DNA of 64,000 nt from Sphingobacterium tabacisoli. Lineage in GTDB: Bacteria; Bacteroidota; Bacteroidia; Sphingobacteriales; Sphingobacteriaceae. The notes under the pieces were generated by a model. The model was not told the DNA's origin, ran no database searches, and worked only from the letters and a program-made list of their open reading frames with translations. The translations under genes were made by a program, and so were the position numbers. Shown here one piece after another: positions 35,741-43,876 of this stretch (within the stretch, counting starts at the first letter, position 1; each line of letters opens with the position of its first letter). The stretch covers positions 370,804-434,803 of the forward strand of contig NZ_JAEQMU010000006.1 of NCBI RefSeq assembly GCF_017908035.1, read 5' to 3'.

Positions 35741-38206
35741 TTAGTTGGAAGCTTTCTTTCTTCTACTCGAAATCACTACTACTCCTGCCAAACCAGCAAC
35801 CAAGATGATAGAACCTATTAAAGACACGATATTCGAAGTCTTCATTGTCGGTGAATCGAAAACAAACTCGACTTTATGATTTCCACCAGGCAACTGCAAG
35901 CCTCTCAATATATAATCGGCCCGGATGATAGGAACTTCTTCGCCATCAACATATGCTTTCCACCCCTTATCATAATATACTTCGGAGAATACAGCAAAGA
36001 CGTCATTCGGCGCCGTATACTCGTACTCCATTTTGTCAGGATGGTAGGATGTAAGCTTGATATCAGCGTTATTTGGACGGCCCAACCGAGCGGCGTTAAC
36101 TTTACCTTTAAACTCATCGTGCACAAAAGCTTCTTTCGCTGGATCGAAACTACTGATAGCCTGCATCTCCTGTGCATTATCCTTGACAAAGGTTACCTTG
36201 TCGACAAACCAGGCATTTCCTGCCGCCGTAGATCTACGCTGAATACGCTCCGCTCCATTGTTCGGATCACGGGTGATAACGTAACGAACATTAAACATAT
36301 CCAAGACATCTTCATTGATAGCACCATTGAACTGATGCTCCAATAGTTCCTGAAAACGCATCAATTTAGCAGCATGATATCCACCTAGACTTTTATGAAA
36401 ATAGGAGGCTTTAGCATCTGAAAACGGGTTTGTCGTCATATCAAGCACCCGGTAGTGTGGATCCTTATCCATACGAATGAGCTGATCCACCTCCCGCTCC
36501 TGAATAGGATTTTTTGTAAGGCTTTCATCAACAAATGTATCATTGTTCAGATAACGCTTATCCACCGTCCAAAGATCCAATAGTGTAATAAGACCTATTC
36601 CTATCACCAAAACATTGGCAGAAAGCTTCTTCTTAACAAAGAACCAGGTCAAAGCAAAAACGACAAGTACGATTCCGAAGGACCGCCAAGCATCGGCAGA
36701 AGCAAGATCTGCCCTGTCTTTTATTAGCTCAGCCGAAAGCTGGTTCGCAAGAGTTGCATCCCCAAAGTTTTGCGTTAGCATACTTATAAACTCCTGATGA
36801 GTCGAGGCTTTAAACGCAAGAATATTCGGCATCAACGCTACGGCGACACAAATAATACCGACAATACCAAAACTGTAAAGTACCTTTTTATCCAACTGAA
36901 CAATCTCACTACCTCTATTGATCAATTCATTGACCGTCAAAATAGCCAGTAATGGAATCAAAATAGATGGAATAATCAGAATAGATTCTACTGCCCTAAA
37001 TTTGTTATACATCGGGAAGTAATCAAAGAACAAATCAGAAACGAAAGGAAAGTGCCGACCGAATGATAAAAGAATGGTGAGTCCAATCGCGGATAGTATC
37101 CACCATTTTAATCTGTCCTTGACAATAAAAATACCTAAAACGAACAAGAAGATAATGCCCGCACCAAAATACCAAGGTCCAGATGTAAAGCTTTTCTCTC
37201 CCCAATACGTAGGCAAACTCTGCGCCATCTGTAGTGCCTGGTTTTGAGGCACTCCTAATCCAAGAAAAAACTTAACAACATGAGAATCTGCGCCTAATAC
37301 TCCCTGGCTTTTTCCACCATAAGCATTAGGTATCAAAAAGGTAATATTCTCACCGACTCCCTGGCTCCAGGCATACGCATAGTCTTTATCTAATCCTGCA
37401 CTTTTGCCACCTTCTTCAACCTTTACGATATTTGCCTTACCACGAGTGGTCAATTTGCTGTACTCATAAGTAGGGAATAAAACGGTCGCATTGACAGCTA
37501 CCGCAATAGCTACGGCTCCCAACTGTAGACCGGTAGCTTTTGCAAAAGCAGGAAGCTTTTTGTCGCGAATAGCATAATATAACTCAAACCCAACGAAAAC
37601 CAACAATGCAATAAACAAATAATAGGTCATCTGCACGTGATTGGTCCGGATTTCCAATGCAAGAAATACAGCCAACAAAATCGGCCCCCATAACTTACTT
37701 CCCCGATAACACAGCAGGACAGCTCCAATGATAGGTGCTAAATAAGCAATAGCATAGGCTTTATTGACGTGACCTGCTTCTATATAAATAAAGTTATAAG
37801 ACGAAAAGGTAATCGCTATAGCACCTACAGCTGCTAACCAAGGTTTTATCCGAAGGACACAAAGCAAAAAATAACTTCCCAGAAGGTAAATTAAAACAAC
37901 GTCAGCAGGTAAAGGGAAAACCGTCTTTATAAAGCGACTGACATAAGTCGTAATATTCGTCGTATGCTCATACCAAATTTGATAAGTAGGCATCCCTCCA
38001 AACATCGAATTGGTCCACTGTGGCGCATGTCCGTCTTTGGCCTTGTAATCGAAAAGCTCTTTTTGGCTTCCCATCGCCTGCATAACGTCATGTTGCGACA
38101 ATGCTTTTCCCTGCCAAACTGGAGAGAAGTAAAAAAACACTAACACAAAGAATATCGCAATAACAATTAAATGCGAGGAATTCTCTTTAAACCAATTTTT
38201 CATCAA
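35741..38206 (-). CDS. YfhO-family polytopic membrane protein
   Basis: An 821-residue protein with a dozen or so predicted membrane helices over about 14-540, plus one near the C-terminus (IVSLIGSIILVAGLAGVVVI). A large extracytoplasmic beta-rich domain (about 560-790) ends in YYDKGWKAYVDGEEVPIIRA, the signature of YfhO/GT-C-like proteins. The N-terminal loop SQHDVMQAMGSQKELFDYK resembles the acidic first loop of GT-C glycosyltransferases. In Gram-positives YfhO takes part in lipoteichoic acid glycosylation; here the substrate is unknown. It stands alone. Confidence 0.88.
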   Translation of the reverse strand: MMKNWFKENSSHLIVIAIFFVLVFFYFSPVWQGKALSQHDVMQAMGSQKELFDYKAKDGHAPQWTNSMFGGMPTYQIWYEHTTNITTYVSRFIKTVFPLPADVVLIYLLGSYFLLCVLRIKPWLAAVGAIAITFSSYNFIYIEAGHVNKAYAIAYLAPIIGAVLLCYRGSKLWGPILLAVFLALEIRTNHVQMTYYLFIALLVFVGFELYYAIRDKKLPAFAKATGLQLGAVAIAVAVNATVLFPTYEYSKLTTRGKANIVKVEEGGKSAGLDKDYAYAWSQGVGENITFLIPNAYGGKSQGVLGADSHVVKFFLGLGVPQNQALQMAQSLPTYWGEKSFTSGPWYFGAGIIFLFVLGIFIVKDRLKWWILSAIGLTILLSFGRHFPFVSDLFFDYFPMYNKFRAVESILIIPSILIPLLAILTVNELINRGSEIVQLDKKVLYSFGIVGIICVAVALMPNILAFKASTHQEFISMLTQNFGDATLANQLSAELIKDRADLASADAWRSFGIVLVVFALTWFFVKKKLSANVLVIGIGLITLLDLWTVDKRYLNNDTFVDESLTKNPIQEREVDQLIRMDKDPHYRVLDMTTNPFSDAKASYFHKSLGGYHAAKLMRFQELLEHQFNGAINEDVLDMFNVRYVITRDPNNGAERIQRRSTAAGNAWFVDKVTFVKDNAQEMQAISSFDPAKEAFVHDEFKGKVNAARLGRPNNADIKLTSYHPDKMEYEYTAPNDVFAVFSEVYYDKGWKAYVDGEEVPIIRADYILRGLQLPGGNHKVEFVFDSPTMKTSNIVSLIGSIILVAGLAGVVVISSRRKKASN

Positions 38207-38399
38207 ATAATTTTTCTTTTAAAGGTTATGAATTCACCATGAGCATATTTTTCTATCATAAAGCTCACCATGTATCCATGAATAAGTTAAGAGGTTATGC
38301 CTTTTATAAAGCTCAAACCTACATAAATTCATTTTTATATGCAATATAATTGCGCCTCATATAAAAGGTATTTACAGCAGTATCCCTCCGGCTCCTAAA

Positions 38400-39086
38400 T
38401 CAACTTTCTTTTTCAATCAATTTCTTAATATCTGAAAGCTCACCAAACAATACTAATAAGTCGTTTTCACACAATAAAGTGTCTGATTTCGCAATTCCAG
38501 AGGCTTCCTTACGATGTACGGTCTTACCTTTAGCAACCGCATCGGTCACTGTAACAGTCGTTAAGACAATGACCTTGTACCTATTGGTCAAGTCTGCATC
38601 TCTCAGTGTCATGCCTACATATTTGGAAGGCACTTTGGTCTCTATAATACTATATCTATCAGACACTTTGAAGGAATCAACGATATCGACATTATCCAAT
38701 CGCATAGCGAGGCGTTCTGCGGCCTCCTCTTCGGGCATAATATATTCGTCTATCTGCATCGCCTCCATGACCGTCTTTTGTAGGTCAGAGACAACCCGCC
38801 CAATAATCCGTTTGACTCCAAGCTGTTTGACCAAAGCTGTTGTGAGTAAAGACGCGCCTTCATCTTCGCCGATAGCGATAATGACCGCATCACTATCCTT
38901 GAGTGGCAAGGAGGATACCGCCTCCCGATCAGTCGTATCCAGACAAACGGTATGGGTAATCTTGTCTTTCAACTGTTCAACAATCTGTATCTTTAAATCG
39001 GCCCCAATGACTTCATGCCCTAACTCGGTTAGGTGTATACCTAACGAGCGGCCAAAATGCCCAAGACCTAAAACTATATATTTCAT
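38400..39086 (-). CDS. trkA: Potassium uptake regulatory subunit TrkA (KtrA-like)
   Basis: A 228-residue cytoplasmic protein with one RCK unit. The Rossmann nucleotide motif GLGHFGRSLGIHLTELGHEV (about 6-25) is followed by D30, which favours NAD(H)/ATP-type binding, and a C-terminal RCK_C part follows (about 142-225). Its single-unit length matches KtrA of Ktr systems rather than the double-unit E. coli TrkA. It gates the channel encoded 20 nt upstream. Confidence 0.93.
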   Translation of the reverse strand: MKYIVLGLGHFGRSLGIHLTELGHEVIGADLKIQIVEQLKDKITHTVCLDTTDREAVSSLPLKDSDAVIIAIGEDEGASLLTTALVKQLGVKRIIGRVVSDLQKTVMEAMQIDEYIMPEEEAAERLAMRLDNVDIVDSFKVSDRYSIIETKVPSKYVGMTLRDADLTNRYKVIVLTTVTVTDAVAKGKTVHRKEASGIAKSDTLLCENDLLVLFGELSDIKKLIEKES

Positions 39087-39106
39087 CTATATGTCTATTT
39101 AGTACC

Positions 39107-40894
39107 CTAAAACAGAAGCTTTTCTGTTGGATAAATATAACTTTTGTTTTTCGTGTTTTTAATAAAAGCAACAAGCAATGTCAACATTCCGACCCGTCCC
39201 ACGAACATCGTAAAAATGATAATCATCTTGCCTGTCGCACTCAATGACGGAGTTACTCCCAAGCTAAGCCCACAAGTGGTGTACGCGGAAACGGACTCAA
39301 ACAGGAGTGCCTTCATCGGTTGGTCGGGGTCCGAAAAATTAAGTAGCACAAAAGAAAATGTAATCGTCAATACGGAAAGAACAATAATAGCAAATGCTTT
39401 ATTGATTGATTCTGAAGCTATCTTCCTTTTGAAAAGTTCGATAGAATCTTTTCCTCGCGCTAATGAAAAAATATTCATAAAAGCGATTGCAACGGTGGTT
39501 ACCTTCACCCCGCCCCCTGTCGAGCCAGGAGAAGCCCCTATCCACATTAACGTGGTCAACATAATCAATGTAGGTGTGCTCACGAAATTGACATCGACGC
39601 TGTTAAATCCCGCAGACCTGGAGGCATTTGCCATAAATAGGGAGGTAACCCATTCGCCTAGCACGCTCCTATCGGGGACCAGTGTATTATTTTGCTCCAT
39701 CAAAAAATAAGAACCCGTCGCCATAATGACAACAATTGCATTACACAAGAGTATAAACTTGGTATTGAAGCTAAAAGGCTGGGCTTTGTGTTTGTATTTC
39801 TTTTTTAGAAACACCATACAGATCAAGGCGTTGACTTTGCCTTTGAGGTAAGTATAAAAGTTATACACTGTACCAAACCCTAATCCCCCCAAAACAAAGA
39901 TCAAAACCAAAACAATCTGAAAGCTATAATTGTATCTGTACCCAGGATTACCGATTCCATCCGAAAGAATAGAAAATCCAGCATTACAGAAGGAAGAGAT
40001 CGCATGAAAGGCAGAAAAAAATACACGCTCGGCAGAACTTTCAAAAAGTGTAGGATCTAATGTGAAATAGATAAATATACCTCCAATGAGCTCGAACAAT
40101 AAAGTAATGAATATTATCGTCAGCAAAGTTGACACAACGTCATTGAGTTTGTTTTCTCCCAAGATTTCCCCAAACATCAGCTGGTTCTTAAACGAGAATC
40201 CCCCTGAAAAGAAATAACCAAAGAAACCTGTAAAGGTCATAATCCCCAATCCTCCAACCTGTATCAATAACATGATAATAGTCTGTCCAAACAATGAAAA
40301 ATTGGTCGAAATATCCGTTACGGAAAGCCCTGTAATACACACCGCACTTGTAGCCATGAAAAAAGCGTCTACAAAGCCAAGAGGAGCTTCTAGAGTAGTC
40401 CTTGGCAACATGAGCAGTACCGTACCAATAAGAATCAGTCCGATGAAGCTGATTACAAATAATATTGTGGGATTGAAGTAAAAGTTATCAAAAAACAAAC
40501 TGCTCTTTGATAGTTCGGATAGAAAGACAATTCCTATACCTAGATACAGCCACTCGTCTTTAACGAGGTAGTTGACCCATGTAAAGCCAGAAATACGGGA
40601 CAAAGTGACAATCAAAAAATAAGCGATGACCACGATACCGGAGTAATGTGAAGCTGTAATACGCCTGAAGGCGAAAATAGAAGAGGCGCTACGGAAGAAC
40701 TCTAACACAAATAGACCGTAGAACATAGCGACAATCGCTACTTTTGTGTGTTTTGCAATCTGTGCATTCGTAATGTAGCCTATGTGTACCAATACGGTCA
40801 CAGCACATATCATGCTAACATAAAACATAATAAGGTCTACAGCCTTGTAACGGTATCGAAATACAAACTTTAAAAAATCTGCAATAGACTTCAT
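39107..40894 (-). CDS. trkH: Potassium uptake channel subunit TrkH (KtrB-like)
   Basis: A 595-residue membrane protein. After an unusual N-terminal block of about four helices (residues 1-140), the four-fold SKT channel repeats follow. P-loops include TSAVCITGLSVTDIS, AISSFCNAGFSILSDG, ANASRSAGFNSVDVN and SAYTTCGLSLGVTP, each with the filter glycine. It forms a K+ uptake channel with TrkA. The N-terminal extension is longer than in KtrB. The -7 element TATGTTTG ends only 4 nt before the ATG, so the mRNA may be leaderless. Confidence 0.95.
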   Translation of the reverse strand: MKSIADFLKFVFRYRYKAVDLIMFYVSMICAVTVLVHIGYITNAQIAKHTKVAIVAMFYGLFVLEFFRSASSIFAFRRITASHYSGIVVIAYFLIVTLSRISGFTWVNYLVKDEWLYLGIGIVFLSELSKSSLFFDNFYFNPTILFVISFIGLILIGTVLLMLPRTTLEAPLGFVDAFFMATSAVCITGLSVTDISTNFSLFGQTIIMLLIQVGGLGIMTFTGFFGYFFSGGFSFKNQLMFGEILGENKLNDVVSTLLTIIFITLLFELIGGIFIYFTLDPTLFESSAERVFFSAFHAISSFCNAGFSILSDGIGNPGYRYNYSFQIVLVLIFVLGGLGFGTVYNFYTYLKGKVNALICMVFLKKKYKHKAQPFSFNTKFILLCNAIVVIMATGSYFLMEQNNTLVPDRSVLGEWVTSLFMANASRSAGFNSVDVNFVSTPTLIMLTTLMWIGASPGSTGGGVKVTTVAIAFMNIFSLARGKDSIELFKRKIASESINKAFAIIVLSVLTITFSFVLLNFSDPDQPMKALLFESVSAYTTCGLSLGVTPSLSATGKMIIIFTMFVGRVGMLTLLVAFIKNTKNKSYIYPTEKLLF

Positions 40895-40898
40895 ACTA

Positions 40899-40932
40899 CA
40901 AACATAGTAATATATATTTTTGCTGAAGTCAA
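40899..40932 (-). promoter_or_regulatory. trkH promoter, predicted leaderless start
   Basis: On the minus strand TTG (40932-40930), 23 nt, then TATGTTTG (40906-40899), an exact TAnnTTTG. Four bases separate it from the ATG at 40894. Confidence 0.55.
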
Positions 40933-42723
40933 TTACTTCTCCTCTGCTTCAGTTTTTTCCTTCTTTTTAAACAGCCCCTTAAAGAATTGACCTGTCTTTT
41001 TTACTACTCCCTTTGCTTCTGCGCTCACCTCTTTCGCTTTCTCCGCTGTACCCAATAACTTGGCCTCTCGCTCAGGACTAATACCCGCACACTGTTTAAT
41101 CCCCTCGAGAAGACTTTGCCAAAGTGTCTTGAAGAATGTATGTTCTGGTACACGTGTATAGTTAATCTTTCCAACATGATATTGCTCATTCGCGTCAGGG
41201 TTACTATCGTTAATCAAAATATGATTGACAAGGAAAGATGCTACTTTTGATTTTTTGCCATTTTCCTTCTCAGGTAGATCAATTTTTAAATTATTGTAAT
41301 CAAATTTAAAGGAACCCCAGTTTTTACGATCGGTTCCTTCCATATTAAAAGCTATCTTTTTAATATTTCCAGAAGCAATCCCCACATTGAGTAATGGATG
41401 TAGAATACGGTTAAAAGCTGTCGCATTCATCGCTCCCAACGTACCACTATAAGTATGGTATCCATTTTTACTTAACATATCGAAACCAAATTTTGCATGG
41501 AGCCGTCCAGCCCCCATAACTTGTGCCACGAGATCAGCTCTCATATACTTATCTTTATGTAATAAAGTAGTGTCGTTCGTGACATTAGTAAGTGTTCCCT
41601 TGGCATGATTAAAGCTTATGGATCCTTCACGTCCAAATTTCGCACTCATCTCATGATAAGTTACGGTGATATTATCCACGAAAACGGTATCCAGTCGCAA
41701 TAGCTTTTTTGCCTTCATCAGTTGCTGATGTGGAGAATGTCCTATTTTCACCACGGGGTATTTAGGGTATCTTTTATCAGCAGAGAGATCTACAGACCCG
41801 TTCTTTATCTGAACCTTAGCCGCAATAGTTTGTTGATTATCGATCAATCTCTTAAAATCAAGATGTTCCATGCGTAACGTATCAAACGCCAAAACAGCCA
41901 TGGTCACATTCTGATTTTTTTTCTTAAAAAAAGCGGCCTTATTCATTTTAGGTCCATAAAAGACTTTGGTTAATAAGACATTCTGCTCTCTGGTATTTAT
42001 CCTCAGGTCATCAAACTTAACGCGATAGTATCCATCCGGTAGGTCGTACTCAAAATGAGGAATCTGCACGTCAACCATTTTGGTGTAATAGAGACGTGAG
42101 GTATCAGCAAGAGAGGTCTCATCAACCAATACGTCATGAACATTGATATTCACCTGATCTAGACTGATGTGACTGGTATTCCCGGCTTCGATTTTAGAAT
42201 ACTTAAACTTTACATTATCAATTTTGATATCCTTTACATTGATAGACCTAACGATATCTTTTACATTTTCATATAGCGTTTTTTGCTTATGTTCAGAAAT
42301 CGTATCGTTGTAGGCATGGTACTCACTGATAAGATGAATACTAGGCTCTTCAAACACAATAGAACTGATATTCAATCTCTTCTCAGACAACACATCCATA
42401 AGACTGAAGCGTCTTATCTTCAATGTCTTCAACTTAATATGATAACGGTTATTGGGAGCTTCTTTAGACAATACTTGCTGTCTATATACTGCCGAATCGG
42501 GAATCAATTCCGCGTTCCATAATGTCGCATTTCCGAGTGCGATATTCAGATCTAGGTCATCATACTTTAATGTATACAATCCGCCTGTGGATTTGTGCAC
42601 AGCTTCTTTGAGCTTAGTCTCTACAATCGGTTTCCAATTTCTTCCATAATACCAAACCACCCCAGATATGCCCAATATAAGGACCAGCAATACAATCAGA
42701 ATCCACTTCAACGCAAGCTTCAT
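40933..42723 (-). CDS. AsmA/DUF748-like membrane-anchored protein
   Basis: A 596-residue protein. One N-terminal helix (LALKWILIVLLVLILGISGVV, about 3-23) is followed by a long beta-rich region with repeated short strands. These are typical of the AsmA/DUF748 bridge-like lipid-transfer superfamily: GGLYTLKYDDLDLNIALGNA at about 47-66, later NIKKIAFNMEGTDRKNWGSF. The C-terminal 60 residues are lysine/glutamate-rich and probably helical (EAKLLGTAEKAKEVSAEAK). A role in the envelope is inferred from family resemblance only. Confidence 0.75.
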   Translation of the reverse strand: MKLALKWILIVLLVLILGISGVVWYYGRNWKPIVETKLKEAVHKSTGGLYTLKYDDLDLNIALGNATLWNAELIPDSAVYRQQVLSKEAPNNRYHIKLKTLKIRRFSLMDVLSEKRLNISSIVFEEPSIHLISEYHAYNDTISEHKQKTLYENVKDIVRSINVKDIKIDNVKFKYSKIEAGNTSHISLDQVNINVHDVLVDETSLADTSRLYYTKMVDVQIPHFEYDLPDGYYRVKFDDLRINTREQNVLLTKVFYGPKMNKAAFFKKKNQNVTMAVLAFDTLRMEHLDFKRLIDNQQTIAAKVQIKNGSVDLSADKRYPKYPVVKIGHSPHQQLMKAKKLLRLDTVFVDNITVTYHEMSAKFGREGSISFNHAKGTLTNVTNDTTLLHKDKYMRADLVAQVMGAGRLHAKFGFDMLSKNGYHTYSGTLGAMNATAFNRILHPLLNVGIASGNIKKIAFNMEGTDRKNWGSFKFDYNNLKIDLPEKENGKKSKVASFLVNHILINDSNPDANEQYHVGKINYTRVPEHTFFKTLWQSLLEGIKQCAGISPEREAKLLGTAEKAKEVSAEAKGVVKKTGQFFKGLFKKKEKTEAEEK

Positions 42724-42792
42724 ATTTGTTTCATTATTAATTTGAAAAAAAACAACCGAGGACGTATTTTGTTTTTTCTCAGATACGCGCTA

Positions 42793-43713
42793 TTAACTGC
42801 GATTGTCTTCGTTGGCGTACATACTCAGATAACTCTCATAACGTGACTCTTCGATGTCACCCTGTTCGACAGCATCCAAAACAACACAACCAGGTTCATT
42901 GATATGACGGCAATTATTAAATCTGCACTTATTGAGATAGTACCTCATCTCGGGAAAGAAATGTGACAACTCCGTCTTTTCAATATCGACGATACCTAGC
43001 TCACGGATACCTGGGGTGTCAATCAGCTTGCCCCCAAAAGGTAGATCAATCATCTCAGCAAATGTGGTGGTATGTTTTCCTTTGTCAGACCAATCAGAAA
43101 TACGCCCTGTACGTAGCTCCAATCCAGGCACAAGTCGATTGATTAATGTAGATTTTCCTACTCCGGAATGCCCTGAAACCAACGTAATTTTATCTTTCAG
43201 CACATCCTGCAGCACATCGACGTGTGTCCCTTCTAGTGCGGAAACATCATAACAGGGGTAACCTATATTTTCATAAATCGCTTTATACTGTTGTAAGATC
43301 TCTTTACCCTCTTCACTAAAGAGATCTAACTTATTAAAGACAAGTATAGCTGGAATTCCATACGCCTCAGCTGTCACCAGGAATCGGTCAATAAACCCTA
43401 GAGAAGTCGGCGGGGATGCTAAGGTCACCACCAAAATGGCCTGATCCAAATTGGCTCCCAAAATCTGTGTCTGCTTGGAGAGATTGACTGACCTCCGGAT
43501 AATATAGTTTTTACGCGGTTCCAACGTTGTAATAATACCATTCTCGCCAGAAGACTCGACATCAAAGCCCACCCAATCGCCTACAGCAACAGGATTCGTG
43601 GTTTTTATCCCTTTTGTTCTGAATTTGCCCTTGATACGGCAATCATAAGAAACACCATCGTCTCCTAACACCTGATACCAACTACCGGTTGACTTTGTCA
43701 CCAAACCTCTCAT
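42793..43713 (-). CDS. rsgA: Ribosome small-subunit-dependent GTPase A
   Basis: A 306-residue circularly permuted GTPase that helps mature the 30S subunit. Domains: an N-terminal OB fold (about 1-70), then the GTPase with the order NKLD (G4), GHSGVGKSTLINRL (G1), TTTFAEM (G2) and DTPG (G3). The C-terminal zinc finger is CRFNNCRHINEPGC. All key residues are present. Confidence 0.97.
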   Translation of the reverse strand: MRGLVTKSTGSWYQVLGDDGVSYDCRIKGKFRTKGIKTTNPVAVGDWVGFDVESSGENGIITTLEPRKNYIIRRSVNLSKQTQILGANLDQAILVVTLASPPTSLGFIDRFLVTAEAYGIPAILVFNKLDLFSEEGKEILQQYKAIYENIGYPCYDVSALEGTHVDVLQDVLKDKITLVSGHSGVGKSTLINRLVPGLELRTGRISDWSDKGKHTTTFAEMIDLPFGGKLIDTPGIRELGIVDIEKTELSHFFPEMRYYLNKCRFNNCRHINEPGCVVLDAVEQGDIEESRYESYLSMYANEDNRS

Positions 43714-43843
43714 TTCCTATTAATGCTTATTTTATTAAGTAATAATCCCAATCTCCACAAAAGTCGCAAAAAATATCAATATTACAGCTTATTGTCTTCG
43801 CTCTTTCCTTCTCCTAAATGTAGGTAGTTGATGAAGGTTTTAC

Positions 43844-43851
43844 TACCTTTG
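43844..43851 (+). promoter_or_regulatory. -7 element of polA
   Basis: TACCTTTG, an exact TAnnTTTG, 25 nt before the GTG start. A TTG lies 13 nt upstream, short of the ideal spacing. Confidence 0.45.
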
Positions 43852-43876
43852 TCTAGTACACGTAAACATATTATTT

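Noticed and set aside
38207..38399. Repeated strings such as ATAAAGCTCA between the YfhO-like gene and trkA
   Set aside because: Two loose copies in AT-rich DNA, with no symmetry or spacing that suggests a site.
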